NCBI GenBank assembly: GCA_018714845.1
Contig: DVMR01000046.1
Span: forward strand, 1-58,673
Source of the DNA: Candidatus Ventrousia excrementavium
Lineage (GTDB): Bacteria; Bacillota; Clostridia; Oscillospirales; Butyricicoccaceae
Direction: 5' to 3'
Length of the DNA: 58,673 bases
Positions 8,844-16,924 of the stretch are shown one piece after another (the first letter of the stretch is position 1; each line of letters begins with the position of its first letter). A program made the position numbers and the translations under genes. The notes beneath the pieces were generated by a model. The model was not told the DNA's origin. It did not search any database and worked only from the letters and a program-made list of their open reading frames with translations.

Positions 8844-8878
8844 AAAGGACCGGCAGGATTTAAAGCTGCCGGTCCTTT
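8844..8878 (+). terminator. Rho-independent terminator
   Basis: AAAGGACCGGCAG (8844-8856) pairs perfectly with CTGCCGGTCCTTT (8866-8878), with a 9-base loop and then CATTATTTTTT. It ends the sigma factor module. Confidence 0.75.
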
Positions 8879-8975
8879 CATTATTTTTTGCAGGAGGAAC
8901 CTTCATGGATTCTTTATAAAAATAGGGGGCACTTTGCCACTGCTCGTTTTTACTGGTCCAGTTTGTCCCCACAAA

Positions 8976-9000
8976 GGTGGCGGAATAATTCTCCGCCACC
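8976..9000 (-). terminator. Terminator candidate of the PAS/HTH regulator
   Basis: GGTGGCGGA/TCCGCCACC form a 9-bp stem with a 7-base loop, just beyond the stop of the minus-strand regulator. On the minus strand it is followed by TTTGT. Confidence 0.5.
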
Positions 9001-9010
9001 CTGCAATCAC

Positions 9011-9667
9011 TTATGCCTGCGGAACCTGCTGTTTGGCTTCATCCAGATAGCTGTACAGGGTGTATTTGGATATCTGGAAAGCGTCGCACAAAATAACCCC
9101 TGCCTTATGGATTTTAAAGACCCCCTTGCCATCCAGATAAGCAAGGGCTTGTATTTTCTCTTCCTTGTTCATCAGCTGAAGAGGCTTTCCCGCCCGCGCT
9201 TCAGCCATGGATATATAGTGCTGCATAAGTGAGTCGACATCCATAGCCTTAGTGGCCTCTTCGACGCTTGACTCTTCCGGCCAGTAGCGGACGCACTGGT
9301 TGATGGCATTATGGGCCAGGATGAGATCAGTGACGTCATAATTGAGGCACACAGCGCCAATGACAGCCCCTGTTTCATCTCGAATCAGGGTGGAGCATGT
9401 CTTACGGATGGTACCCTTTTCGCTGCGCCCGAAATAGACAGGACTGCTGTCAATACTCTCCGGACGGTTCATAACGGCGTCAATAAAGGAATCGCTGGAA
9501 TTGTCCCCCACCTGTCTGCCGGACAAACTGCCCACAATGTCTACAACTGTATGATCAAACCCACCGCGGAAGTCATGAACGGCTATTTCACCCTTTCCTT
9601 CAAAAAACTGCGCCAGGTTTCTGATGAACTGTTTAAAGAATGCATTGTCGGTTGGCAGTCTGTCCAT
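9011..9667 (-). CDS. YheO-type PAS/HTH transcription regulator
   Basis: An N-terminal PAS_6 (YheO-like) domain covers about residues 5-125, including AVHDFRGGFDHTVVDIVG near the start and the RKTCSTLIRDETGAVIGAVC core. A C-terminal HTH_22 domain follows (LAYLDGKGVFKIHKAGVI...ISKYTLYSYLDE). I choose the ATG at 9667 (218 residues, AGGGAAG upstream) because a perfect sigma-A promoter lies just upstream, inside the longer frame that begins at 9757. YheO-like regulators sense small molecules and often sit beside genes for amino acid or peptide breakdown with RidA, exactly as here. It is divergent from the peptide-uptake/peptidase operon and is most likely its regulator. Confidence 0.85.
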   Translation of the reverse strand: MDRLPTDNAFFKQFIRNLAQFFEGKGEIAVHDFRGGFDHTVVDIVGSLSGRQVGDNSSDSFIDAVMNRPESIDSSPVYFGRSEKGTIRKTCSTLIRDETGAVIGAVCLNYDVTDLILAHNAINQCVRYWPEESSVEEATKAMDVDSLMQHYISMAEARAGKPLQLMNKEEKIQALAYLDGKGVFKIHKAGVILCDAFQISKYTLYSYLDEAKQQVPQA

Positions 9668-9700
9668 ACGCGTCTCTTCCCTTTCTGCAGGTATTTTAAT

Positions 9701-9759
9701 ATCAGTATACTGAACAATCGTCTGATTGTCAACCAAACTATCAGTCATATTGAACAATT
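9701..9759. repeat. Direct repeats, putative regulator binding sites
   Basis: ATCAGTATACTGAACAATC (9701-9719) and ATCAGTCATATTGAACAATT (9740-9759) are near copies about 40 bases apart. The first covers the -10 of the regulator promoter and the second lies upstream of its -35. The position fits autoregulation plus control of the divergent operon, whose promoter starts at 9806. Confidence 0.4.
9704..9732 (-). promoter_or_regulatory. Sigma-A promoter of the PAS/HTH regulator
   Basis: On the minus strand TTGACA (9732-9727), a 17-base spacer and TATACT (9709-9704) make a near-consensus promoter. It settles the start of the regulator at 9667. Confidence 0.75.
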
Positions 9760-9805
9760 ACCGGCAGTGACTTTTGTTTTCTTATACAAAATCAATAAAT
9801 TTGCG

Positions 9806-9832
9806 TTGACAAATAAATCTAACATGTATAAT
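9806..9832 (+). promoter_or_regulatory. Promoter of the peptide-uptake operon
   Basis: TTGACA (9806-9811) and TATAAT (9827-9832) are both consensus but 15 bases apart, shorter than the ideal 17, which often marks an activator-dependent promoter. The start codon follows at 9895 behind AAAGGAGG. Confidence 0.55.
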
Positions 9833-9894
9833 ATTAAACTAACAGTTATGCAAAATAACAAATAGTATGGTGCATTTCAAAAGGAGGAGTAAGG

Positions 9895-11556
9895 ATGAAA
9901 AAATTGCTTTGCCTGTGTCTTGTCATTCTCTTGCTGGCAGGATGTAGCAACTCTTCAGATGAGCAGCAGACGCCGCCGGACAGCGAACAGAGTTCGTCGG
10001 ACGGCCCTGTACAGAAAGAAATCATCATTGGTCGCAATTATGATGCCACAACGCTTGACGTCCATGAAATTAGCGGCGACGATTCCTATCTCATTATGAA
10101 CCTGATGGGAGAAGGCCTGACCCGCAACGACGATGGCTTTGTCTCCCCGGGTGCTGCCGAGTCGTGGGACGTTTCGGATGACGGCACGGAATATGTTTTT
10201 TACATTCGCGAGGACGCGCGCTGGGGTGATGGTCAGCCCCTGACGGCCCATGATTTCGCTTACAGCTTTCTCCGCATGCTCGATCCTGACGCCGCACACT
10301 ATGCCGCCGATTCTGCCTTTATATTTAAAAACGGCGAAAAATATTTCAATGGCGAAGCCTCCGCAGAGGACGTAGGCGTCAAGGTCGAAGACGAATATAC
10401 CCTTCGCGTCACACTGGAAAACCCCAGCCTTGAAGCGCTGTACACCCTGGCACGCTATCCCTTCTTTCCTGTCCGGCAGGACGTTGTCGAGCAGCACGGC
10501 GTCTCATACGGTTCTGACGCTTCCATGGTTGTGACAAATGGCCCGTACAACCTGGTGGAATGGTCACGTGAGGACCGGCTGGTCCTAGAGAAAAATGAAG
10601 AATACTGGAACCGCGACGCCATCTCTCTTTCCCGTATTATCAACAAGGTCGGTATCACAGAAGACACGGCGGTCGATATGCTGCTGGCCGGCGAACTGGA
10701 CATCTACGAATTTCTTTCCCAGGATAAGTTCTCGCCGCTCAGCGATGCAGGCTTTCACACCATGTCCTTTGTTTCGGGCTATCAGTTCGCCCACATGAAC
10801 GCTGCCGGCAGCAGTGAGACCGCCAGGCCTTTTATGGAAAACGTCAATTTCCGTCGGGCTATCAATTATGCCGTCAATCGCGAGGGAATTACTCTCAGCG
10901 TCTATCCGGGCGCCGAACCGGCTACTCGTCTGACAGCACCGACAACCCCCGGTGTCGAGGGCCTGTTCAACGAAGAGTACCCTTATGAAGCCTGGCCGGC
11001 AGCCGGAGACCCCGAAAAGGCCCGGGAATGTTTAAACCTTGCCCTTGATGAACTGGGTGCCACGCTGGATGACGTGCCCGAGCTTTCCCTTTTATGCTAT
11101 GAATCGCAGGGTAGTATGCTGGTCATGCAGGCCATACAGGACATGCTGCTCAGCACCTTGGGCATACAGTCCAGCATCGACCCGCAGCCCATCCAGCAAA
11201 TGCAGGACAAAGCACGCCGCGGCGAATGGGATTTATGGTGGGGCGGACGCGATATGGGAGCGCTGGACTGGGCCAGCACTTCCGCCGTCGCACTGATTTA
11301 CGACTCTGATGACACCACCCTTAACAACAGCTACCAAAATCCGCACTATACCGAGCTTTACCGGCAGTTGTTGGTTGCGGACACCATGCAGCAACGCAAA
11401 GATTTGCTGTTTGAGATGGAAAAAGAGCTGTGCGAAAACCCTGGCAGCGTGCTGGTCGGCTGGCGCACAACATGGTCTGTACAAAATCCGCGCGTCACCG
11501 GCGCACTGGTCTGCAACGACAAAATGAATTACACCTATGCTGACGTCGTCAGCTAA
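9895..11556 (+). CDS. Peptide ABC transporter substrate-binding lipoprotein
   Basis: A 553-residue extracellular binding protein of the SBP_bac_5 (OppA/DppA) family. Residues 1-17 form a lipoprotein signal with the lipobox LLAGC, and a Ser/Asp/Glu-rich linker follows. Family landmarks are ESWDVSDDGTEYVFYIREDARWGDG (about residues 83-107), LTAHDFAYSFLRMLDP and FRRAINYAVNREGI. It captures oligopeptides outside the membrane and passes them to the two permeases encoded next. It is the first gene of a ten-gene operon. A stem-loop in the 75-base gap after it is a common way to raise binding-protein mRNA above that of the rest. The exact peptide class is not readable from sequence. Confidence 0.92.
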   Translation: MKKLLCLCLVILLLAGCSNSSDEQQTPPDSEQSSSDGPVQKEIIIGRNYDATTLDVHEISGDDSYLIMNLMGEGLTRNDDGFVSPGAAESWDVSDDGTEYVFYIREDARWGDGQPLTAHDFAYSFLRMLDPDAAHYAADSAFIFKNGEKYFNGEASAEDVGVKVEDEYTLRVTLENPSLEALYTLARYPFFPVRQDVVEQHGVSYGSDASMVVTNGPYNLVEWSREDRLVLEKNEEYWNRDAISLSRIINKVGITEDTAVDMLLAGELDIYEFLSQDKFSPLSDAGFHTMSFVSGYQFAHMNAAGSSETARPFMENVNFRRAINYAVNREGITLSVYPGAEPATRLTAPTTPGVEGLFNEEYPYEAWPAAGDPEKARECLNLALDELGATLDDVPELSLLCYESQGSMLVMQAIQDMLLSTLGIQSSIDPQPIQQMQDKARRGEWDLWWGGRDMGALDWASTSAVALIYDSDDTTLNNSYQNPHYTELYRQLLVADTMQQRKDLLFEMEKELCENPGSVLVGWRTTWSVQNPRVTGALVCNDKMNYTYADVVS

Positions 11557-11569
11557 GCGGCCCTGCGCT

Positions 11570-11607
11570 GCGCCTGGCCCCCGCTTTTTGCTGATGGGCC
11601 GGGGCGC
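11570..11607 (+). terminator. Intercistronic stem-loop after the binding-protein gene
   Basis: GCGCCTGGCCC (11570-11580) pairs with GGGCCGGGGCGC (11596-11607) with one bulge. With no T-run, it is better read as a partial terminator or 3' stabiliser of the binding-protein mRNA than as the operon end. Confidence 0.45.
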
Positions 11608-11631
11608 TATTCAACGGCATGGAGGTGCAAA

Positions 11632-12546
11632 ATGAGCCGGTATATTGCAAGACGCGCCGTCATCGCGCTGCTTACTCTGTTTGTATTGGCGACGGCGACC
11701 TTTTTTCTCGTCAAGCTGCTACCTGGCAATCCTTTTCTCAACGATAAGGTCCCGCCGGAAATCCAGCAGAAACAAATGGAGTATTACGGCTTGGACAAAC
11801 CGGTTGTCATACAGTACATCACTTATCTGAAAAACCTGATTCAGGGAGATTTGGGTACATCGCTCAAGTATATCGGGCGCAAAGTCACCGACGTCATTGG
11901 CGAGTCCTTCCCGACAAGCGCCGTTTTGGGGCTGATTGCCATCGCCTTTTCTCAGCTGTGCGGGCTGACCTTTGGCATTTTAAGTGCACAGTTCAAAAAC
12001 CGCTGGCCCGACTATCTGCTCATGCTCATCGCTATCGCGGGGGTTGCCCTGCCATCCATGGTCATCGGGCCACTGCTGCGCTACGCTTTCGGTGTGCGGC
12101 TGCAAATCCTGCCCGTGTCCGGCTGGGGCAGCTGGCAGCAGGTCGTGCTTCCTGCCTTTGTCCTGTCGCTGTCCAACCTAGCTTCAACTACGCGCAATAT
12201 GCGCGCCAGCATGCTGGGCGTCACGACGCAGGACTACATCAGGACGGCGCGCAGCAAAGGCCTGCCGCCAGGCAAAATCATTATGCGGCACGAGTTTAAA
12301 AACTCCATGATTCCCATCGTTACCAACCTGGGGCCCACCATCGCCACGATGATTATGGGTTCTTTCGTAGTGGAGCAGATTTTTGTCATTCCCGGTCTGG
12401 GCAAGCATTTTGTCAACGCTGTCAATACCCTTGATTACCCGCTTGTCATGGGCATCACCATTTTCTACGGGGCGTTTCTTGTCACCATGAGCCTGCTGGT
12501 CGACATCGTTTACGGACTGGTCGACCCGCGCATCCGACTGAGTTAA
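11632..12546 (+). CDS. Peptide ABC transporter permease, DppB/OppB family
   Basis: A 304-residue inner permease with six predicted helices. The N-terminal signature (ARRAVIALLTLFVLATATFF then LLPGNPF) is typical of DppB/OppB. The EAA loop that docks the ATPases reads DYIRTARSKGLPPGKIIMRH at about residues 202-221. GGAGG precedes the ATG. It forms the translocation pore together with the next gene product. All five transporter genes are in the standard order: binding protein, B, C, D, F. Confidence 0.92.
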   Translation: MSRYIARRAVIALLTLFVLATATFFLVKLLPGNPFLNDKVPPEIQQKQMEYYGLDKPVVIQYITYLKNLIQGDLGTSLKYIGRKVTDVIGESFPTSAVLGLIAIAFSQLCGLTFGILSAQFKNRWPDYLLMLIAIAGVALPSMVIGPLLRYAFGVRLQILPVSGWGSWQQVVLPAFVLSLSNLASTTRNMRASMLGVTTQDYIRTARSKGLPPGKIIMRHEFKNSMIPIVTNLGPTIATMIMGSFVVEQIFVIPGLGKHFVNAVNTLDYPLVMGITIFYGAFLVTMSLLVDIVYGLVDPRIRLS

Positions 12547-12560
12547 GGGAGGTAAAAGTG

Positions 12561-13481
12561 ATGAATCGTTTTTTACCTGATGACTTTGAAGCCCTCCCCG
12601 CTGATTCTTTTGACAAGGAACAAATCGTCCGGCCGCCGACAACCTATCTCAAGGATGTGTGGCGCAATTTCAAAAAGCGCAAGACGGCCCTTGTCAGCCT
12701 TATCATTCTCGCTGTCATCGTTTTGATGGTCATTTTCGGACCCATGATGACCAAGTACAACTACTACAGCAACGACTACGGCGCCGTCAACCAGCCGCCC
12801 GGTGGCGAGCATCTGTTCGGCACCGACACGCTGGGGCGCGACATGTGGGCCCGCGTCTGGGTCGGCGGGCGCGTGTCGCTCATCATTGCCATCCTGGCTA
12901 CTATTATTCCCTATGCCATCGGCATGGTCGTCGGCGGCATTTCGGGGTATTTCGGCGGCAAGGTCGACCTTGTTATCATGCGGCTTGTCGACATCATGCT
13001 GGGCATTCCCAGCATGATCTACAACATCCTTTTGATGATCGTGCTGGGCAGCGGCAACATTCTGACGCTGGTTATTGCTTTCACCATCACCGGCTGGCTG
13101 AGCGCAGCGCGGACGACGCGCGGCCTGGTGCTGCAGCTGAAAACCCGTGAGTTTGTTATGGCCAGCGAAACGCTGGGCGCTTCTCCGGGACGAATCATCC
13201 TGCGCCACTTAATTCCCAACACGCTGGGCATTTCCGTCGTCGGCATGACCATGACCATTCCCAACATCATCTTTTCCGAGGCCTTTCTCAGTTTTATCGG
13301 GCTGGGTGTCGCACCGCCCAACCCCAGCTGGGGCCAGCTGATCAAAGCGGCGAGCGAAACCTTTAAAAACTATCCCTATCAGTTCACCATCCCCTGTGCG
13401 TGCATCAGCATCACCCTGCTGTGCTTCAACCTGCTGGGCGACGGTCTTCGGGATGCGCTCGATCCCCGCCTGAGAACATAA
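12561..13481 (+). CDS. Peptide ABC transporter permease, DppC/OppC family
   Basis: The ATG at 12561 is 8 bases after GGGAGG; the GTG directly before it at 12558 would also work. The protein of 306 residues begins with the oppC_N cytoplasmic segment and first helix, then shows HLFGTDTLGRDMWARVWVGG, a strong DppC/OppC signature, and an EAA loop in FVMASETLGASPGRIILRHL. It has six predicted helices. It pairs with the upstream permease, with an 11-14 base gap and no separate promoter. Confidence 0.92.
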   Translation: MNRFLPDDFEALPADSFDKEQIVRPPTTYLKDVWRNFKKRKTALVSLIILAVIVLMVIFGPMMTKYNYYSNDYGAVNQPPGGEHLFGTDTLGRDMWARVWVGGRVSLIIAILATIIPYAIGMVVGGISGYFGGKVDLVIMRLVDIMLGIPSMIYNILLMIVLGSGNILTLVIAFTITGWLSAARTTRGLVLQLKTREFVMASETLGASPGRIILRHLIPNTLGISVVGMTMTIPNIIFSEAFLSFIGLGVAPPNPSWGQLIKAASETFKNYPYQFTIPCACISITLLCFNLLGDGLRDALDPRLRT

Positions 13482-13497
13482 AAGGAGGCTGCCTGAC

Positions 13498-14538
13498 ATG
13501 AGTGAGCAAACAATACTTTCTGTCCGCGACCTGGCCGTCTCTTTCGACACTTACGCGGGCGAGGTGCAGGCGGTGCGCGGCGTCACCTGGCACCTGAACG
13601 AAAAAGAAACCATTGCCATTGTCGGCGAGTCCGGCTGCGGCAAAACGGTCAGTATCCAGACCGTCATGGGGCTTCTGCAAAAGCCGGCAGGCCGTATCAA
13701 GCGCGGGGAAATCATTTTTGGCGGCCAGAATGTCGCCGATTTCACCCCCAAGCAGTGGCGCACCATTCAGGGCAACGAGATGTCCATGATTTTTCAGGAC
13801 CCGCTGACCTATCTCAACCCCACCATGCGGGTGGGGGAGCAGATATCCGAAGCTTATCTCGAGCACAATCCCGGCGTCACCCGCGCACAGGCTAACGAAC
13901 GTGTTTTATCCATCATGCGGCTTGTCTCCCTGCCATCGCCCGTGCAAAACATGCGTCGTTACCCTAACCAGCTTTCTGGCGGTATGCGTCAGCGCGTCAT
14001 GGTGGCCATGGCCCTGATCTGCGATCCAAAGGTCTTGTTCGCAGACGAACCGACGACAGCGCTTGATGTCACCATCCAGGCCCAGATTATCGATCTGATG
14101 AACGGGCTGAAAGAAAAGGTCAATACATCCATCGTGCTCATTACACACGACCTGGGGGTTGTGGCCAATATGGCACAGCGCATTTATGTTATGTACGCCG
14201 GACAGATCGTCGAACACGGGGATGTCGACAGTATTTTTTCTTCTCCCAAGCACCCTTACACCTGGGGTCTTCTGGGATCAGTTCCCCGGCTGGACAGCAA
14301 GAACAAATCGCGCCTGTATTCTATTCCCGGCACACCGCCCGACCTTCTCGCCCCGCCGGCCGGCTGCCCTTTCGCCGCGCGGTGCAAATACGCCATGAAT
14401 ATCTGCAAGCGGCAAACCCCCGGACAATACCACTTCGGCAAGCAGGGGCAGTATACCTGCTGCTGGCTATACGAGCCTCAGGCAAAGGAGCGGCTGCATC
14501 AGGCGCAGCAACAGAGAGGATGTGCGCATCATGACTGA
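13498..14538 (+). CDS. Peptide ABC transporter ATPase, DppD/OppD family
   Basis: A 346-residue ATPase. Walker A is GESGCGKT (about 42-49), the signature is LSGGMRQRVMVAMAL (about 159), Walker B is VLFADEPTTALD, and the H-loop is ITHDLG. The oligo_HPY C-terminal extension carries the cysteine cluster CPFAARCKYAMNIC, the Fe-S or structural motif usual in OppD/DppD. AAAGGAGG precedes the ATG. It forms a heterodimer with the next ATPase. Confidence 0.92.
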   Translation: MSEQTILSVRDLAVSFDTYAGEVQAVRGVTWHLNEKETIAIVGESGCGKTVSIQTVMGLLQKPAGRIKRGEIIFGGQNVADFTPKQWRTIQGNEMSMIFQDPLTYLNPTMRVGEQISEAYLEHNPGVTRAQANERVLSIMRLVSLPSPVQNMRRYPNQLSGGMRQRVMVAMALICDPKVLFADEPTTALDVTIQAQIIDLMNGLKEKVNTSIVLITHDLGVVANMAQRIYVMYAGQIVEHGDVDSIFSSPKHPYTWGLLGSVPRLDSKNKSRLYSIPGTPPDLLAPPAGCPFAARCKYAMNICKRQTPGQYHFGKQGQYTCCWLYEPQAKERLHQAQQQRGCAHHD

Positions 14539-15496
14539 AACACTGCTCAAGCTGACCGATGTGCGCAAGCATTTCCCCGCCGGACGGGGGGCGTCCGTCA
14601 AAGCGGTCAACGGCGTCAGTCTGGAGATACGCCGGGGTGAAACGCTGGGGCTGGTAGGCGAGTCAGGCTGCGGCAAGACCACGCTGGGACGTACCATCGT
14701 TAAGCTGTACCGGCCCGACGGCGGCCGCATTGAATATGGCGGACAGGACGTTTGGAGCTTTGACAGAAAACAAAATCTCGATTACCGCAAAAAGGTACAA
14801 ATTATTTACCAGGACCCTTACGCATCACTCGACCCCCTTTCTGTTGTCAGCACATCCATTGCCGAAGGGCTAAACATTCACAAAATGTATCGCAGCAGCA
14901 AAGAAAGGCACGAGCGGGTGCTGGAACTTCTGCGTCTTGTAGGGCTTAATCCCGAACATGCCAACCGTTTCCCGCATGAATTTTCAGGCGGGCAACGCCA
15001 GCGTATCGGCATTGCGCGCGCCCTGGCTCTCGAACCCGAGCTCATCGTTTGCGACGAACCTATCTCCGCCCTAGACGTCTCCATCCAGGCACAGATTGTC
15101 AACCTGATGATGCAGCTGCAGCAGGACATGGGACTGTCTTATATTTTCATCACCCACGACCTTTCCATGGTCAAGCAAATCAGCGACCGCATCGCGGTCA
15201 TGTACCTGGGCAGCATCGTCGAGCTGGCTCCCAGCGATATGCTGTATGAGCATCACTGTCACCCCTATACCCAGGCGCTTTTATCGGCCATCCCCATTCC
15301 AGACCCCGAAACCGAGCGCACGCGTAAGCGCATCCTTTTGCAGGGGGACGCCCCAAACCCCACCGCACTGGGAGACAGCTGTGACTTTGCCGGACGCTGT
15401 CCCTGCGCTACCGACAAATGCCGCAGCCAGCGCCCCGCGCTTACGGAAATTGAACCCGGCCACTGGGCGGCCTGCCATTACAGTCAGGCCCTGTAA
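14531..15496 (+). CDS. Peptide ABC transporter ATPase, DppF/OppF family
   Basis: I choose the ATG at 14531, 10 bases after GAGAGGA; a GTG nine bases upstream is too close to it. The start overlaps the end of the D subunit gene by 8 bases. Walker A is GESGCGKTT, the signature is FSGGQRQRIGIARAL, Walker B is LIVCDEPISALD and the H-loop is ITHDLS. The C-terminal oligo_HPY motif has its cysteines at CDFAGRCPCATDKC. It is the fifth and last importer subunit; 30 bases separate it from the peptidase genes, so import and hydrolysis are one transcript. Confidence 0.92.
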   Translation: MTETLLKLTDVRKHFPAGRGASVKAVNGVSLEIRRGETLGLVGESGCGKTTLGRTIVKLYRPDGGRIEYGGQDVWSFDRKQNLDYRKKVQIIYQDPYASLDPLSVVSTSIAEGLNIHKMYRSSKERHERVLELLRLVGLNPEHANRFPHEFSGGQRQRIGIARALALEPELIVCDEPISALDVSIQAQIVNLMMQLQQDMGLSYIFITHDLSMVKQISDRIAVMYLGSIVELAPSDMLYEHHCHPYTQALLSAIPIPDPETERTRKRILLQGDAPNPTALGDSCDFAGRCPCATDKCRSQRPALTEIEPGHWAACHYSQAL

Positions 15497-15526
15497 CGCG
15501 ACAACATCAAGGACGGTGAGCGAGAG

Positions 15527-16924
15527 ATGATTAAAAAACAAGACGCCGCGCTGGCGCTGGAAGAAGCGCTGCGCGCCGGCGCCGACTTTGCAGAGTTTTT
15601 CTTTGAGGACCGGCACGAGCTCAATATCCGTTTCAATCGGGATATTAACAGACTTTCCAACATCCATGTACACGGTGCGGGGCTGTACCTTATCCGTGGC
15701 ACGTGCAGTGTCTATGCCTATGCAAGCGACACTTCCCTGCCTTCACTGCTGCACCTGTGTCGCACAGCTGCTGGCCTGCTGCGTGCAGGCATCACATCAT
15801 CACGCCCCATCTCCCCGTTTATGCAGACCAATGTGCGGGAGCCCAATCCGGTCCAGATTTACCCCGGGAGCGTCGACACACAGCGAAAAACCGCCCTGCT
15901 GGAAAATCTGCACCGCGCCATTTTGTCGACGGGCAGCGATGTTAAAAATCTTGACCTTGCCTACTTCGACACCGATCAGAATGTCATCATTGCAAACAGC
16001 GAAGGGGTGTGGGCCGAGGACCAGCGGGTGACATCCCGCATCCGCATGACCCCCGCCGTTGTCGGCGAGCGGGAGACCATCGGGTACTATACCGACTTCA
16101 CCAGACCCGCCGGGTTTGAAGCCTTTGCAGACGGCGCTTATTTGGACCATGCTGTGCAGACAGTGGCGGAGATGCGTGCCTGCCTGACGGCCGACGAAGC
16201 ACCGTCTGGCTATATGCCTGTTGTGCTGGCAGGCGGCGAGTGCAGCGGCACTTTCTTTCACGAGGCCTGCGGGCACCAGTTTGAATCGCAGACAGTGCTC
16301 AGGGGCAGTCCTTTCACGGGAAAAATCGGGCAGAAAGTAGCATCTGACCGGGTAACGCTGGTCGACGACGGTTCCATGCCGGGCGCTTACGGCTCGAGCA
16401 AATTTGACGACGAGGGTATGCCCCGGCAGAAAAACATTCTCATTGAAAACGGCGTGATGAAAAGCTATCTCTGTGACCGGCTGGGTGCGCTGCGTCTTGG
16501 CGTGCCCCGTACGGCAAGCGGACGGCGGCAAGGCTATGGTTTCGCCCCCGCGGCGCGCATGAGCAACACCTATCTGGCACCCGGCCCCGACGACCCGGAT
16601 GAAATGATCCGCTCCATGCCGATCGGCCTGTATGTTACCCACATGGGCGGCGGTTCGAGCGGGCAGGAGTTTACACTGCTGGCACAGACCGCCTATCTTG
16701 TCAAAAACGGCGCTATTGACCGCCAGGTTAAGGGCGCGATACTGCTTGGCCGTGGCGACGAAACCATGAAAAAAATCGACCGCGTCGGCAACGTGCTTGA
16801 GCTGGAAAACGGCGGCGCTTTCTGCGGCAATGTCTCCGGTTTGTGCAATACGACGACTTCCGGTGCGCGCATGCGCATCGAGGGCATGCTCATCGGCGGG
16901 AAAGGGGGCAAACTGCTATGTTAA
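15527..16924 (+). CDS. TldD-like metallopeptidase
   Basis: A 465-residue member of the TldD/PmbA family (U62). The zinc motif HEACGHQFE gives HExxxH at about residue 245, and the distal ligand region lies near CNTTTSG/GxGGK at the C-terminus. TldD/TldE heterodimers in E. coli hydrolyse unfolded peptides, mature microcin B17 and degrade CcdA. TldD carries the metal and TldE lacks it. This gene follows the importer and overlaps the partner gene by 7 bases, so a cytosolic role in cutting the imported peptide is the natural inference. The Shine-Dalgarno (GGTGAG) is weaker than that of its neighbours. Confidence 0.85.
   Translation: MIKKQDAALALEEALRAGADFAEFFFEDRHELNIRFNRDINRLSNIHVHGAGLYLIRGTCSVYAYASDTSLPSLLHLCRTAAGLLRAGITSSRPISPFMQTNVREPNPVQIYPGSVDTQRKTALLENLHRAILSTGSDVKNLDLAYFDTDQNVIIANSEGVWAEDQRVTSRIRMTPAVVGERETIGYYTDFTRPAGFEAFADGAYLDHAVQTVAEMRACLTADEAPSGYMPVVLAGGECSGTFFHEACGHQFESQTVLRGSPFTGKIGQKVASDRVTLVDDGSMPGAYGSSKFDDEGMPRQKNILIENGVMKSYLCDRLGALRLGVPRTASGRRQGYGFAPAARMSNTYLAPGPDDPDEMIRSMPIGLYVTHMGGGSSGQEFTLLAQTAYLVKNGAIDRQVKGAILLGRGDETMKKIDRVGNVLELENGGAFCGNVSGLCNTTTSGARMRIEGMLIGGKGGKLLC

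Noticed and set aside
9668-9757. Longer N-terminus of the PAS/HTH regulator from 9757
   Set aside because: A near-perfect promoter lies within that segment, and the residues are not part of the PAS domain.
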